A stretch of DNA of 64,000 bases from Streptomyces lavendofoliae (GTDB lineage: Bacteria; Actinomycetota; Actinomycetes; Streptomycetales; Streptomycetaceae), in contig NZ_BMTP01000004.1 of the NCBI RefSeq assembly GCF_014649735.1, positions 310,001-374,000 on the forward strand, given 5' to 3'. Positions 54,322-62,246 of the stretch are shown here, piece after piece; position 1 is the first letter of the stretch, and each line of letters opens with the position of its first letter. The position numbers and the translations under genes were made by a program. Below the pieces are notes generated by a model. The model saw only the letters and a list, made by a program, of their open reading frames with translations, had not been told where the DNA came from and searched no databases.

Positions 54322-54384
54322 GAGTACTCGCTTCGTCGCGTGAACTGATCAGGCCGGAACCTACGCCTCCCCCTCCATGATCTG

Positions 54385-54396
54385 AACAGTTCTGTT
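54385..54396. promoter_or_regulatory. Inverted repeat AACAG-TT-CTGTT in the gal control region
   Basis: Perfect 5-bp arms around TT. CTGTT also begins the direct repeats at 54392 and 54528. Hexamer repeats of CTGTTA type have been described as a complex operator at the S. lividans galP1 promoter; this arrangement looks similar. Confidence 0.5.
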
Positions 54397-54417
54397 GGCT
54401 TTCTTTGTTTGATTGTG
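54392..54417. repeat. gal direct repeat, copy A (CTGTTGGCTT...TTGATTGTG)
   Basis: CTGTTGGCTT followed 7 nt later by TTGATTGTG. The same two blocks recur at 54528-54550 with a 4-nt gap. Copy A is next to the symporter gene and copy B next to galT, which suggests one protein controls both directions. Confidence 0.6.
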
Positions 54418-54442
54418 ATCGGGTGAGGGGAAATGTCCGCAA

Positions 54443-54454
54443 GCAAGCGCTTGC
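54443..54454. promoter_or_regulatory. LacI-family operator (GCAAGCGCTTGC)
   Basis: A perfect 12-bp palindrome with the central CG flanked by AAG/CTT typical of LacI/GalR repressor sites. It lies midway between the symporter and galT starts. No lacI-type gene is in the window, so the regulator is encoded elsewhere. Confidence 0.7.
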
Positions 54455-54527
54455 ATCTCCAAGGTCATGGCCGGGTCGCGGCGGCGGGCTGCGGGGCGGT
54501 GCCGCCTCGGGCCGGTCGTTGACGCGG

Positions 54528-54550
54528 CCTGTTGGCTTATGGTTGATTGT
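54528..54550. repeat. gal direct repeat, copy B (CTGTTGGCTT...TTGATTGTG)
   Basis: The second copy of the repeat seen at 54392, 47 nt before the galT start; a third partial CTGTTGG follows at 54558. Position and AT content suit a promoter-proximal operator. Confidence 0.6.
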
Positions 54551-54596
54551 GTTTGCTTCTGTTGGGGGCATAGGTGCGAGCGTGCGAGGAGCCCGA

Positions 54597-55679
54597 GTGA
54601 AGAAGACGTCGACCCGGCTGGCAGACGGCCGCGAGCTGGTCTATTACGACGCCCGGGACGACGTCGTGCGCGACGCCGTCGACCGGCGGCCCCTCGACCC
54701 GATCTCCACCACCTCGGAGATCCGCCGCGACCCGCTGCTGGGCGACTCCGTCGCCATCGCCTCGCACCGCCAGGGCCGCACCTACCACCCCCCGGCCGAC
54801 GAGTGCCCGCTGTGCCCCTCGCGCGACGGACGGCGCAGCGAGATCCCCGACGAGGACTACGACGTGGTGGTCTTCGAGAACCGCTTCCCGTCCCTCGCCG
54901 GTGACGCGGGCCGCTGCGAGGTCGTCTGCTTCACCTCGGACCACGACGCCTCGTTCGCCGACCTCACCGAGGACCGGGCCGCGCTGGTCCTGGAGGCCTG
55001 GACCGACCGCACCGCCGAACTCGCCGAAGTGCCGGGCGTACGACAGGTGTTCTGCTTCGAGAACCGGGGCGCCGAGATCGGCGTCACCCTCGGCCACCCC
55101 CACGGCCAGATCTACGCGTACCCCTTCACCACCCCACGCACGGCGCTGATGCAGCGCTCCGCCGCCGCCCACCGCTCCGCCACCGGCCGCAACCTCTTCG
55201 ACGACGTCGTCGGGCGCGAGCGCGCGGAGGCCGAACGGGTGGTCCTGGAGACCGGTGAATGGGTCGCCTTCGTGCCCTACGCCGCCCACTGGCCGTACGA
55301 GGTGCACCTCTACCCCAAGCGGCGGGTGCCGGACCTTCGGGCGCTGGACGACGCGGCGCGCACGGAGTTCCCACGGGTCTACCTGGAACTCCTGCGGCGC
55401 TTCGACCGGATCTTCGACGCGCCGGCCGGCGTTCCGGGCGGCCCGGAGCAGGAGGGACGGGGCGAATCGCCCACGCCGTACATCGCCGCCTGGCACCAGG
55501 CGCCGTTCGGGGACCCCGAGCGCGACGAGTTCGCGCTGCACCTGGAGCTTTTCACCATCCGGCGCACGTCCGGCAAGCTGAAGTTCCTCGCGGGCTCCGA
55601 GTCCGGTATGAGCGTGTTCATCAATGACGTGCCGCCGGAGGCCGCGGCCCGCCGACTGCGAGAGGTAGCGACGAAGTGA
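54597..55679 (+). CDS. galT: Galactose-1-phosphate uridylyltransferase
   Basis: GalT exchanges UMP between UDP-glucose and galactose-1-phosphate in the Leloir pathway. The 360-residue protein has CPLCPS zinc-ligand cysteines near residue 70, FENRFPSL, and the catalytic HPHGQ motif with His169 as nucleophile. GTG 54597 has GAGGAG 8 nt upstream. It is the first gene of galT-galE-galK and is coupled to galE by a 4-nt GTGA overlap. Galactose induction is expected from the upstream operators. Confidence 0.95.
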   Translation: MKKTSTRLADGRELVYYDARDDVVRDAVDRRPLDPISTTSEIRRDPLLGDSVAIASHRQGRTYHPPADECPLCPSRDGRRSEIPDEDYDVVVFENRFPSLAGDAGRCEVVCFTSDHDASFADLTEDRAALVLEAWTDRTAELAEVPGVRQVFCFENRGAEIGVTLGHPHGQIYAYPFTTPRTALMQRSAAAHRSATGRNLFDDVVGRERAEAERVVLETGEWVAFVPYAAHWPYEVHLYPKRRVPDLRALDDAARTEFPRVYLELLRRFDRIFDAPAGVPGGPEQEGRGESPTPYIAAWHQAPFGDPERDEFALHLELFTIRRTSGKLKFLAGSESGMSVFINDVPPEAAARRLREVATK

Positions 55680-56653
55680 GCACAGCCAAGTACCTGGTGA
55701 CGGGCGGGGCCGGCTACATCGGCGGGGTGGTCGCCGCGCACCTGCTGGAGGCCGGGCACCGGGTGACCGTCCTGGACGACCTGTCGACCGGCTTCCGCGA
55801 GGGCGTCCCCGGGGGCGCGGACTTCATCGAGGGCCGCGTCCAGGACGCCGCCCGGTACCTGGACGCCTCCTACGACGGCGTCCTGCACTTCGCCGCCTTC
55901 TCCCAGGTCGGCGAGTCGGTCGTGGACCCGGAGAAGTACTGGGTGAACAACGTCGGCGGGACGATGGCGCTGCTGGCCGCCATGCGCGGCGCCGGCGTGC
56001 GCCGCCTGGTGTTCTCCTCCACGGCCGCGACCTACGGAGAGCCGGTCTCCACCCCCCTCACCGAGACCGACCCCACCGCCCCCACCAGCCCCTACGGTGC
56101 CTCCAAGCTCGCCGTGGACCATATGATCACCGGCGAGGCCGCAGCCCACGGCCTGGCCGCCGCCTCGCTGCGGTACTTCAACGTCGCCGGGGCGTACGGG
56201 CGCCACGGCGAGCGGCACGACCCCGAGTCCCACCTCATCCCGCTGGTGCTCCAGGTCGCGCTCGGCCGACGCCCGTCGATCTCGGTGTACGGGGACGACT
56301 ACCCGACGCCGGACGGCACCTGCGTGCGCGACTACATCCACGTCGCCGACCTCGCCGAGGCGCACCTGCTCGCCATGGACGCCATCACCCCGGGCGAGCA
56401 CCTGATCTGCAACCTCGGCAACGGCAACGGCTTCTCGGTCCGCGAGGTCATCGAGACCGTGCGCGAGGTGACCGGTCACCCGGTGCCCGAGGTCCTTGCC
56501 GCCCGCCGCGGCGGCGACCCGGCGGTGCTGGTCGCCTCGGCCGCCACCGCGCGCGACCGGCTCGGCTGGAAGCCGTCGCGTCCGGAGCTGGCGGACATCG
56601 TGGCGGACGCCTGGGACTTCGCCCGGGCCGTCGGGGCGGAGCGGGGGGCATGA
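55676..56653 (+). CDS. galE: UDP-glucose 4-epimerase
   Basis: GalE interconverts UDP-galactose and UDP-glucose using bound NAD+. The 325-residue SDR-type epimerase has the NAD site GGAGYIGG (residues ~10-17), HFAAFSQVGES, the catalytic Tyr140-x3-Lys144 (YGASK) and RYFNVAGA. GTG 55676 overlaps the galT stop; its own stop overlaps the galK ATG. Confidence 0.95.
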   Translation: MSTAKYLVTGGAGYIGGVVAAHLLEAGHRVTVLDDLSTGFREGVPGGADFIEGRVQDAARYLDASYDGVLHFAAFSQVGESVVDPEKYWVNNVGGTMALLAAMRGAGVRRLVFSSTAATYGEPVSTPLTETDPTAPTSPYGASKLAVDHMITGEAAAHGLAAASLRYFNVAGAYGRHGERHDPESHLIPLVLQVALGRRPSISVYGDDYPTPDGTCVRDYIHVADLAEAHLLAMDAITPGEHLICNLGNGNGFSVREVIETVREVTGHPVPEVLAARRGGDPAVLVASAATARDRLGWKPSRPELADIVADAWDFARAVGAERGA

Positions 56654-57792
56654 GCGTCGCGGAGGAGTTCCACCGGCTGTACGGGTACGCCCCCGAGGGG
56701 GTGTGGGCCGCGCCCGGCAGGGTCAACCTGATCGGGGAGTACACCGACTTCAACGACGGGCTCGTCATGCCGCTGGCGCTCCCGCACACCGCCGTGGCCG
56801 CCGTGTCGCGGCGCGCGGACGGGCGGTTGCGGGTCCACTCGGCCGACACCGGCCAGGGCGTGGTCCAGCTCGACACCGGCACCCTGGAGCCGCGCGCCGA
56901 CACCGGCTGGGCGGCCTACCCGGCCGGGGTGCTGTGGGCGCTGCGCGAGGCGGGCCACGCCGTCGCGGGCGCCGACATCCACCTCGCCTCCACCGTGCCC
57001 ACGGGCGCCGGGCTGTCGTCGTCGGCCGCCCTGGAGGTCGTCACCGCGCTGGCCCTGAACGACCTGTACGGGCTGGGGCTGTCGGCCCCGGAGCTGGCCG
57101 TCCTCGGCCAGCGCGCCGAGAACGCGTTCGTGGGCGTGCCGTGCGGCGTGATGGACCAGATGGCGTCGGCGTGCTGCACCGAGGGCCACGCCCTGTACCT
57201 AGACACCCGGGACCTGTCGACGCGCCAGGTGCCGTTCGACCTCGACGCCCGGGGCCTGCGGCTGCTGGTCGTCGACACCCGGGTGAAGCACGCGCTCGGA
57301 GACGGCGCGTACGCCGAGCGGCGCGCCGGGTGCGAGGCGGGCGCGCGGGCGCTCGGCGTGCGCACGTTGCGCGAGGTGGAGTACGCGCAACTGCCCGACG
57401 CCCTGCGGAGGTTGGGTGACGAAACGGTTCGCTCGTACGTCCGCCACGTGGTGTCGGACAACCACCGGGTCGAGCGGACGATCGCCCTGCTGGACGCGGG
57501 GGACGTGCGGGCGGTCGGGCCGGTCCTCAGCCAGGGGCACGCCTCGCTCCGGGACGACCTGCGGGTCTCCTGCCCGGAGCTGGACCTGGTGGTCTCGGCC
57601 GCGACCGGCGCCGGGGCGCTGGGGGCGCGGATGACCGGCGGCGGGTTCGGCGGATCGGCGGTCGTGCTGGTCGACGCGGACATGGCGGACACGGTGACCA
57701 AGGCGGTCACGGAGGCGTTCGCGGCGGCCGGGTTCACGGCTCCGCGGGTGTTCCCGGCGGTGCCGTCGGCGGGGGCGCGCAGGGTCGGCTGA
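56650..57792 (+). CDS. galK: Galactokinase
   Basis: GalK phosphorylates alpha-galactose at C1 with ATP. The 380-residue GHMP kinase has the galactose-binding motif GRVNLIGEYTDFNDG near residue 22, the ATP loop PTGAGLSSSAALEV and GGGFGGSAVVLV near the C-terminus. It ends the gal operon, and a hairpin at 57874 may terminate it. Confidence 0.95.
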   Translation: MSVAEEFHRLYGYAPEGVWAAPGRVNLIGEYTDFNDGLVMPLALPHTAVAAVSRRADGRLRVHSADTGQGVVQLDTGTLEPRADTGWAAYPAGVLWALREAGHAVAGADIHLASTVPTGAGLSSSAALEVVTALALNDLYGLGLSAPELAVLGQRAENAFVGVPCGVMDQMASACCTEGHALYLDTRDLSTRQVPFDLDARGLRLLVVDTRVKHALGDGAYAERRAGCEAGARALGVRTLREVEYAQLPDALRRLGDETVRSYVRHVVSDNHRVERTIALLDAGDVRAVGPVLSQGHASLRDDLRVSCPELDLVVSAATGAGALGARMTGGGFGGSAVVLVDADMADTVTKAVTEAFAAAGFTAPRVFPAVPSAGARRVG

Positions 57793-57873
57793 GCGCGGCG
57801 CGGCCGGCGCGCGGGGGCGGTGAGTTTGCGCAACTCCCCTTCCTCGCGGGCCGTACCGCCGTACCCTGATGCA

Positions 57874-57897
57874 CAGCACCGGTGGGGGCCGGTGCTG
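57874..57897. terminator. Hairpin between galK and the response regulator gene
   Basis: CAGCACCGG (57874-57882) and CCGGTGCTG (57889-57897) form a 9-bp stem with a 6-nt G-rich loop, 82 nt after galK. It could be a gal terminator or an operator of the next gene. Confidence 0.4.
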
Positions 57898-58027
57898 ATC
57901 AGGGGGCGAGACAGCCGGGTACGACGCCCTGGGCGGGGGTAACAGTCACCGCACGGCGGCGGCCGCGCGACCACTGATGCCTCGGACTCCGGGCGCCGTA
58001 CCCGCAGCTGCTCCGTTTCCTCGACCC

Positions 58028-58813
58028 ATGGGGGTGTCAGTGGTCCGTATCCGGGTTCTGGTGGTGGACGACCACCGCATCTTCGCCGAGTCGCTGGCCG
58101 CCGCTCTGGCGGCCGAGCCCGACGTGGACGTCGTGGCGGCCGGCAGTGGCCCCGCCGCGCTGCGCTGCCTGGACCGGGCGGCGGCCGAGGGTCGCAGGTT
58201 CGACGTGCTGCTCGTCGACGCCGACCTGGGCGTCGCGAACGCCCCGGCGGTCGCGCGTGCGGTGCCGGACAACGGCGAGGGCGTCGTGGACGGCATCTCT
58301 CTGGTGGCCGGGGTCCGCGAGGGCCGCCCCGAGGTGCGCACGGTGGTGCTGGCCGAGAAGGACGACCCGGGCCGGGCGGCGCTGGCCCTCCAGGCGGGGG
58401 CCTCGGGCTGGGTCGCCAAGGACTGTTCGCTCCAGCGGCTGCTGACGGTGATACGAGGCGTGCTGCGCGACGAGACGCACCTGCCGCCCGCGCTGCTCAC
58501 CGGGGTGCTGCGGGAGCTGACGGCGGCGCGCAAGCACCGCACCGAGAGCGAGCGGCTGGTGGAGTCGCTGACCCCGCGCGAGCGGGAGGTGCTGCGCTGC
58601 ATGGTGGCGGGCCTGGGCCGCAAGGCGGTGGCCGAGCGGCTGTTCCTGTCCCCGCACACGGTGCGTACGCATATGCAGAACGTGTTGGGGAAGCTGGGCG
58701 TGCACTCCACGCTGGCGGCGGTCGCGCTGGCGCGCCGGGCGGGGGTGGGGCCGGCGGAGCTGGGGTCCGGCCTAGCCGGGGATGTTGTCGAACGGGGCGG
58801 TCAGCTGGCGTAG
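58028..58813 (+). CDS. LuxR-family response regulator
   Basis: This 261-residue response regulator has an intact receiver: acidic pair in LVVDDHRIFAESL, phospho-acceptor Asp64 in DVLLVDADLG and the conserved Lys in GWVAKDCS. The C-terminal LuxR helix-turn-helix is LTPREREVLRCMVAGLGRKAV...TVRTHMQNVLGKLGV. No sensor kinase is adjacent, so it is an orphan here. The start is uncertain among ATG 58028, GTG 58034, GTG 58040 and a more distant ATG 57977. Its 3' end overlaps the convergent tamR gene by 42 nt. Confidence 0.85.
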   Translation: MGVSVVRIRVLVVDDHRIFAESLAAALAAEPDVDVVAAGSGPAALRCLDRAAAEGRRFDVLLVDADLGVANAPAVARAVPDNGEGVVDGISLVAGVREGRPEVRTVVLAEKDDPGRAALALQAGASGWVAKDCSLQRLLTVIRGVLRDETHLPPALLTGVLRELTAARKHRTESERLVESLTPREREVLRCMVAGLGRKAVAERLFLSPHTVRTHMQNVLGKLGVHSTLAAVALARRAGVGPAELGSGLAGDVVERGGQLA

Positions 58814-59269
58814 CAGGCCGGCGAGCTCGCCCCGCTGGGAGCGCGACAGCTCCGCGAGGATGGCCCGCTCCTGCGCGAGGAGCCCGGCGAGCGCCTGGTC
58901 GGCGCGGTCGCGGCCCTCGGGGGTGAGGCGGACCAGGACGCCGCGGCGGTCACTGGGGTCGGGCAGCCGCTCGACGAGGCCCTTCTTGGCGAGCCGGTCG
59001 ATGCGGTTGGTCATGGTGCCGGAGGTGACCAGCGTCTGGGTGAGCAGCTGGCCGGGGGAGAGCTGGTAGGGCGCGCCCGCGCGGCGCAGCGACGTCAGGA
59101 CGTCGAACTCCCAGGGCTCCAGGTTGTGCTCGGAGAAGGCGAGCCGCCGGGCCCGGTCGAGGTGGCGGGCGAGCCGGGAGACGCGGCTGAGTACCTCGAG
59201 CGGTTCCACGTCGAGGTCCGGGCGCTCGCGGCGCCATGCAGCGACCAGACGGTCGACCTCGTCCTCCAT
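58772..59269 (-). CDS. tamR: MarR-family regulator TamR
   Basis: A 165-residue MarR regulator with a winged helix (LSPGQLLTQTLVTSGTMTNRIDRLAKKGLVERLPDPSDRRG split across residues ~70-110). It is divergent from tam. In S. coelicolor TamR controls the trans-aconitate methyltransferase gene and responds to citrate, trans-aconitate and oxidative stress that inactivates aconitase. A perfect 14-bp palindrome lies in the shared promoter. TACACT is 7 nt before ATG 59269 and no ribosome-binding site is present, so its mRNA may be leaderless. The end overlaps the response regulator gene. Confidence 0.88.
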   Translation of the reverse strand: MEDEVDRLVAAWRRERPDLDVEPLEVLSRVSRLARHLDRARRLAFSEHNLEPWEFDVLTSLRRAGAPYQLSPGQLLTQTLVTSGTMTNRIDRLAKKGLVERLPDPSDRRGVLVRLTPEGRDRADQALAGLLAQERAILAELSRSQRGELAGLLRQLTAPFDNIPG

Positions 59270-59304
59270 GGCGATCAGTGTAGGCGATCTGTCGACGTGA
59301 AGTC

Positions 59305-59318
59305 TCTTGACGTCAAGA
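59305..59318. promoter_or_regulatory. TamR operator (TCTTGACGTCAAGA)
   Basis: A perfect 14-bp palindrome between tamR and tam. It contains TTGACG, a consensus -35 for tam (a -10-like GACCCT lies 18 nt later), so a bound repressor would cover the tam promoter. Confidence 0.75.
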
Positions 59319-59400
59319 AATATGTGGCTGGACCCTTGGGCATGACGGGGCCGGGACTCTGTTCCGCTTCGGCACTTCGTTCCAGCAAGGGGGCTCCAAC

Positions 59401-60288
59401 ATGTATTCCGCACCGATCTGGGATCCACAGCAGTACCTGCGCCATTCCACCCACCGCACCCGACCGTTCCTCGACCTGCTCGCCCGCATACCCGAACTGC
59501 CCGCCGTCACCGAGGGCCGCTCGCCCCGCATCGCCGACCTCGGGTGCGGGCCGGGCAACGTCACCGCGCTGCTCGCCGACCGCTGGCCGCACGCCCGCAT
59601 CACCGGCTACGACCTCTCGCCCGAAATGCTGGAACAGGCGGAGAAGCACTACGCCGGCACCACCGAGGGGGGCGGCTGGCTCGACTTCCGCCCGGCCGAC
59701 GCGGCCCACTGGACGCCCGACGAACCGTACGACCTGATCATCTCCAACGCCGCGCTCCAGTGGGTGCCCAACCACCCCGAATCCTTTCCCGTCTGGACCC
59801 AGGGGCTCGTCCCGGGCGGCACCCTCGCCTTCCAGGTCCCCGCCAACTTCACCTCGCCCAGCCACGCGCTCCTCGGCGAACTGTGCGAGACCCCCCAGTG
59901 GCGCGCCCGGCTCACCGGCCACGGCCGCCGCTTCGTCCACATCCTCGACGCCGCCGACTACCTCACCCGCCTGGCCGATCTGGGCCTGACCGTGGACGTC
60001 TGGGAAACCGTTTACTCACAGCTCCTCCAGGGGGAGGACCCGGTGCTCGACTGGGTGAAGGGCACCGCCCTGCGCCCCGTCCTCACCGCCCTCGACGGCG
60101 ACCGGGAGGCGGTCGCCGCGTTCCTGGCCCAGTACCGCGACCTGCTCCGCAAGGCATACCCGCCCGGCGCGCACGGCACGGTGTTCCCGTTCCGCCGCGT
60201 CTTCGCGGTCGCCACCAGGAGGCAGGAGCCGGCCCGGGAGCCGAGCCGGGATCCGAGCCGGCGGCCGAACCAGGGGCCGACGGGGTGA
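59401..60288 (+). CDS. tam: Trans-aconitate 2-methyltransferase
   Basis: Tam methylates trans-aconitate, an inhibitor of aconitase formed from cis-aconitate, using SAM. The 295-residue protein has the SAM site IADLGCGPGNVT (~residues 43-54), GYDLSPEML, SNAALQWVPNH and a helical C-terminal substrate domain typical of Tam. The last ~25 residues are a basic disordered tail with EPSRDPSR-type repeats. It is regulated with tamR through the palindrome upstream. Confidence 0.93.
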   Translation: MYSAPIWDPQQYLRHSTHRTRPFLDLLARIPELPAVTEGRSPRIADLGCGPGNVTALLADRWPHARITGYDLSPEMLEQAEKHYAGTTEGGGWLDFRPADAAHWTPDEPYDLIISNAALQWVPNHPESFPVWTQGLVPGGTLAFQVPANFTSPSHALLGELCETPQWRARLTGHGRRFVHILDAADYLTRLADLGLTVDVWETVYSQLLQGEDPVLDWVKGTALRPVLTALDGDREAVAAFLAQYRDLLRKAYPPGAHGTVFPFRRVFAVATRRQEPAREPSRDPSRRPNQGPTG

Positions 60289-60315
60289 CGCCCCACTTAC
60301 CGGCTACCCCGCCGC

Positions 60316-60352
60316 GTCGGGGCGCGCCGCGCGTCCGCGCCCGCGCCCCGAC
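60316..60352. terminator. Hairpin between convergent tam and tetR genes
   Basis: GTCGGGGCGCG (60316-60326) pairs perfectly with 60342-60352 around a 15-nt loop, between two convergent stop codons. Confidence 0.65.
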
Positions 60353-60371
60353 CCGGTCCGGCCGGGCCCGC

Positions 60372-61049
60372 TCAGCTCTTGCGGTGCCCTATCAGGCGCG
60401 GCTTCTGCTCCAGGCCGTCCAGCCCGTGCCACGCGAGGTTCACCAGGTGCGCCGCGACCTCCGCCTTCTTCGGCCTGCGGGCGTCCAGCCACCACTGGCC
60501 GGTCAGCGCCACCATGCCCACCAGCGCCTGCGCGTACAGCGGCGCCAGTTTCGGGTCGAAGCCCCGGGCCTTGAACTCCAGGCCCAGGATGTCCTCCACC
60601 TGCGTGGCGATGTCCGAGATCAACGACGCGAACGTGCCCGTCGACTGCGCGACCGGCGAGTCCCGCACCAGGATGCGGAAACCGTCCCTGTACGTCTCGA
60701 TGTAGTCCAGCAGCGCGAACGCCGCCTGCTCCAGCAGTTCACGCGGATGGCCCGCCGTCAGGGCGCCGGTCACCATGTCGAGCAACTGGCGCATCTCCCG
60801 GTCCACGACGACCGCGTACAGCCCTTCCTTGCCGCCGAAGTGCTCGTACACCACCGGCTTGGACACGCCGGCCTTCGCGGCGATCTCCTCCACCGACGTG
60901 CCTTCGAAGCCCCGCTCGGCGAAGAGCGTGCGGCCGATGTCGAGCAGTTGCTGCCGGCGCTCCGCGCCCGTCATCCTGACCCGGCGCCCGCGCCTGGGTT
61001 TGTCGCTGCCACTCGTGCCACTGCCGTCGATCGCCACATCGTCCATCAT
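60372..61049 (-). CDS. TetR family regulator of the desaturase operon
   Basis: This 225-residue TetR regulator has its helix-turn-helix at residues ~40-75 (FEGTSVEEIAAKAGVSKPVVYEHFGGKEGLY) preceded by a basic disordered segment. It follows the fatty acid desaturase gene with an ATGA overlap, and no ribosome-binding site exists of its own, so translation depends on the desaturase. The arrangement suggests feedback control of unsaturated fatty acid synthesis by an acyl-CoA-sensing repressor. ATG 61046 is an equally close alternative start. Confidence 0.87.
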   Translation of the reverse strand: MMDDVAIDGSGTSGSDKPRRGRRVRMTGAERRQQLLDIGRTLFAERGFEGTSVEEIAAKAGVSKPVVYEHFGGKEGLYAVVVDREMRQLLDMVTGALTAGHPRELLEQAAFALLDYIETYRDGFRILVRDSPVAQSTGTFASLISDIATQVEDILGLEFKARGFDPKLAPLYAQALVGMVALTGQWWLDARRPKKAEVAAHLVNLAWHGLDGLEQKPRLIGHRKS

Positions 61050-62032
61050 GCCGCGTTCGCGGCCCGGTCCTGGCGTCGGGCTTCGATCCTGGAGGCGGTG
61101 GGCCAGCGCACGTCGTAGGCCCAGCCCAGCTTCTCGAACCAGCGGATCAGGCGCGCGCTGGAGTCGATCTGTCCCCGCATCACACCGTGCCGCGCACTCG
61201 TGGGGTCCGCGTGGTGCAGGTTGTGCCACGACTCACCGCACGACAGCACCGCCAGCCACCACACGTTCCCGCTGCGGTCCCGCGACTTGAACGGGCGCTT
61301 GCCGACCGCGTGGCAGATCGAGTTGATCGACCACGTGACATGGTGCAGCAGCGCCACACGCACCAGGGAGCCCCAGAAGAACGCCGTGAAGGCGCCCCAC
61401 CACGACCACGTCACCAGACCGCCCACCAGCGGCGGGATCGCCAGCGACAGCACCGTCCAGCCGATGAACCAGCGGGAGATCGCCCGGAGCGCCGGGTCCT
61501 TGATCAGGTCGGGCGCGTACTTGGCCTGCGGAGTGCGCTCCTCGTCGAACATCCAGCCGATGTGCGCCCACCACAGGCCCTTCATCAGCGCCGGCACGGT
61601 CTCGCCGAACCGCCACGGCGAGTGCGGGTCACCCTCCGCGTCCGAGAACTTGTGGTGCTTGCGGTGGTCCGCCACCCAGCGCACCAGCGGCCCCTCCACC
61701 GCCAGCGAACCCATGACGGCCAGCGCGATCCGCAGCGGACGCTTGGCCTTGAACGACCCGTGGGTGAAGTAGCGGTGGAAGCCGATCGTGATGCCGTGGC
61801 AGCCGATGTAGTACATCGCCACCATCAGCCCCATGTCCAGCCAGCTCACCCCCCACCCCCACGCCAGCGGTACCGCCGCGAGCAGGGCGGCGAACGGCAC
61901 CGTGATGAACAGCAGCAAGGTGATCTGCTCGATCGAACGCTTGCTGTCGCCGCCGAGCGTGGCGGCCGGCAGGTCCGGGGAGGGAGCGGTGGACGGGTCC
62001 GAGTTCTCGAGCACGCCGGGGCTTGTGGTCAT
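61046..62032 (-). CDS. Acyl-CoA desaturase (delta-9 type)
   Basis: A 328-residue integral membrane di-iron desaturase that should introduce a double bond into acyl-CoA and adjust membrane fluidity. Three histidine boxes are intact: HRYFTH (86-91), HRKHH (123-127) and HNLHH (270-274), with four membrane helices between. CCAGGGGACCCC precedes ATG 62032. It is followed by a TetR gene that overlaps its stop, and divergent from ppc; two TACG-N4-CGTA sites lie just upstream. Confidence 0.93.
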   Translation of the reverse strand: MTTSPGVLENSDPSTAPSPDLPAATLGGDSKRSIEQITLLLFITVPFAALLAAVPLAWGWGVSWLDMGLMVAMYYIGCHGITIGFHRYFTHGSFKAKRPLRIALAVMGSLAVEGPLVRWVADHRKHHKFSDAEGDPHSPWRFGETVPALMKGLWWAHIGWMFDEERTPQAKYAPDLIKDPALRAISRWFIGWTVLSLAIPPLVGGLVTWSWWGAFTAFFWGSLVRVALLHHVTWSINSICHAVGKRPFKSRDRSGNVWWLAVLSCGESWHNLHHADPTSARHGVMRGQIDSSARLIRWFEKLGWAYDVRWPTASRIEARRQDRAANAA

Positions 62033-62073
62033 GGGGTCCCCTGGGGGGTGAGGGATGAGACGGAAGCCGAGGC

Positions 62074-62085
62074 TACGGTTCCGTA
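62074..62085. promoter_or_regulatory. TetR operator candidate 1 (TACGG-TT-CCGTA)
   Basis: A palindrome 42 bp upstream of the desaturase ATG, and one of two TACG-N4-CGTA sites with centres 15 bp apart. The TetR encoded in the same operon is the natural candidate regulator. Confidence 0.6.
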
Positions 62086-62088
62086 ACC

Positions 62089-62100
62089 TACGGCGACGTA
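62089..62100. promoter_or_regulatory. TetR operator candidate 2 (TACG-GCGA-CGTA)
   Basis: The second TACG-N4-CGTA site, starting 4 nt after the first. The 15-bp centre-to-centre spacing would suit two dimers bound side by side on overlapping faces. Confidence 0.55.
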
Positions 62101-62246
62101 AGTATGGCAGCGGTTCGGCACGCGGCAAGAGGGCTGGCGACGGCGCCGCCGAAAGCGACACCTATCCTGGGTCTCGTCGGACAGCGCGGTCCGCAGCCTC
62201 CAAGTACCCCTCCAGACGTGCTCAAACACTGCAAGGAGCCGCACCT

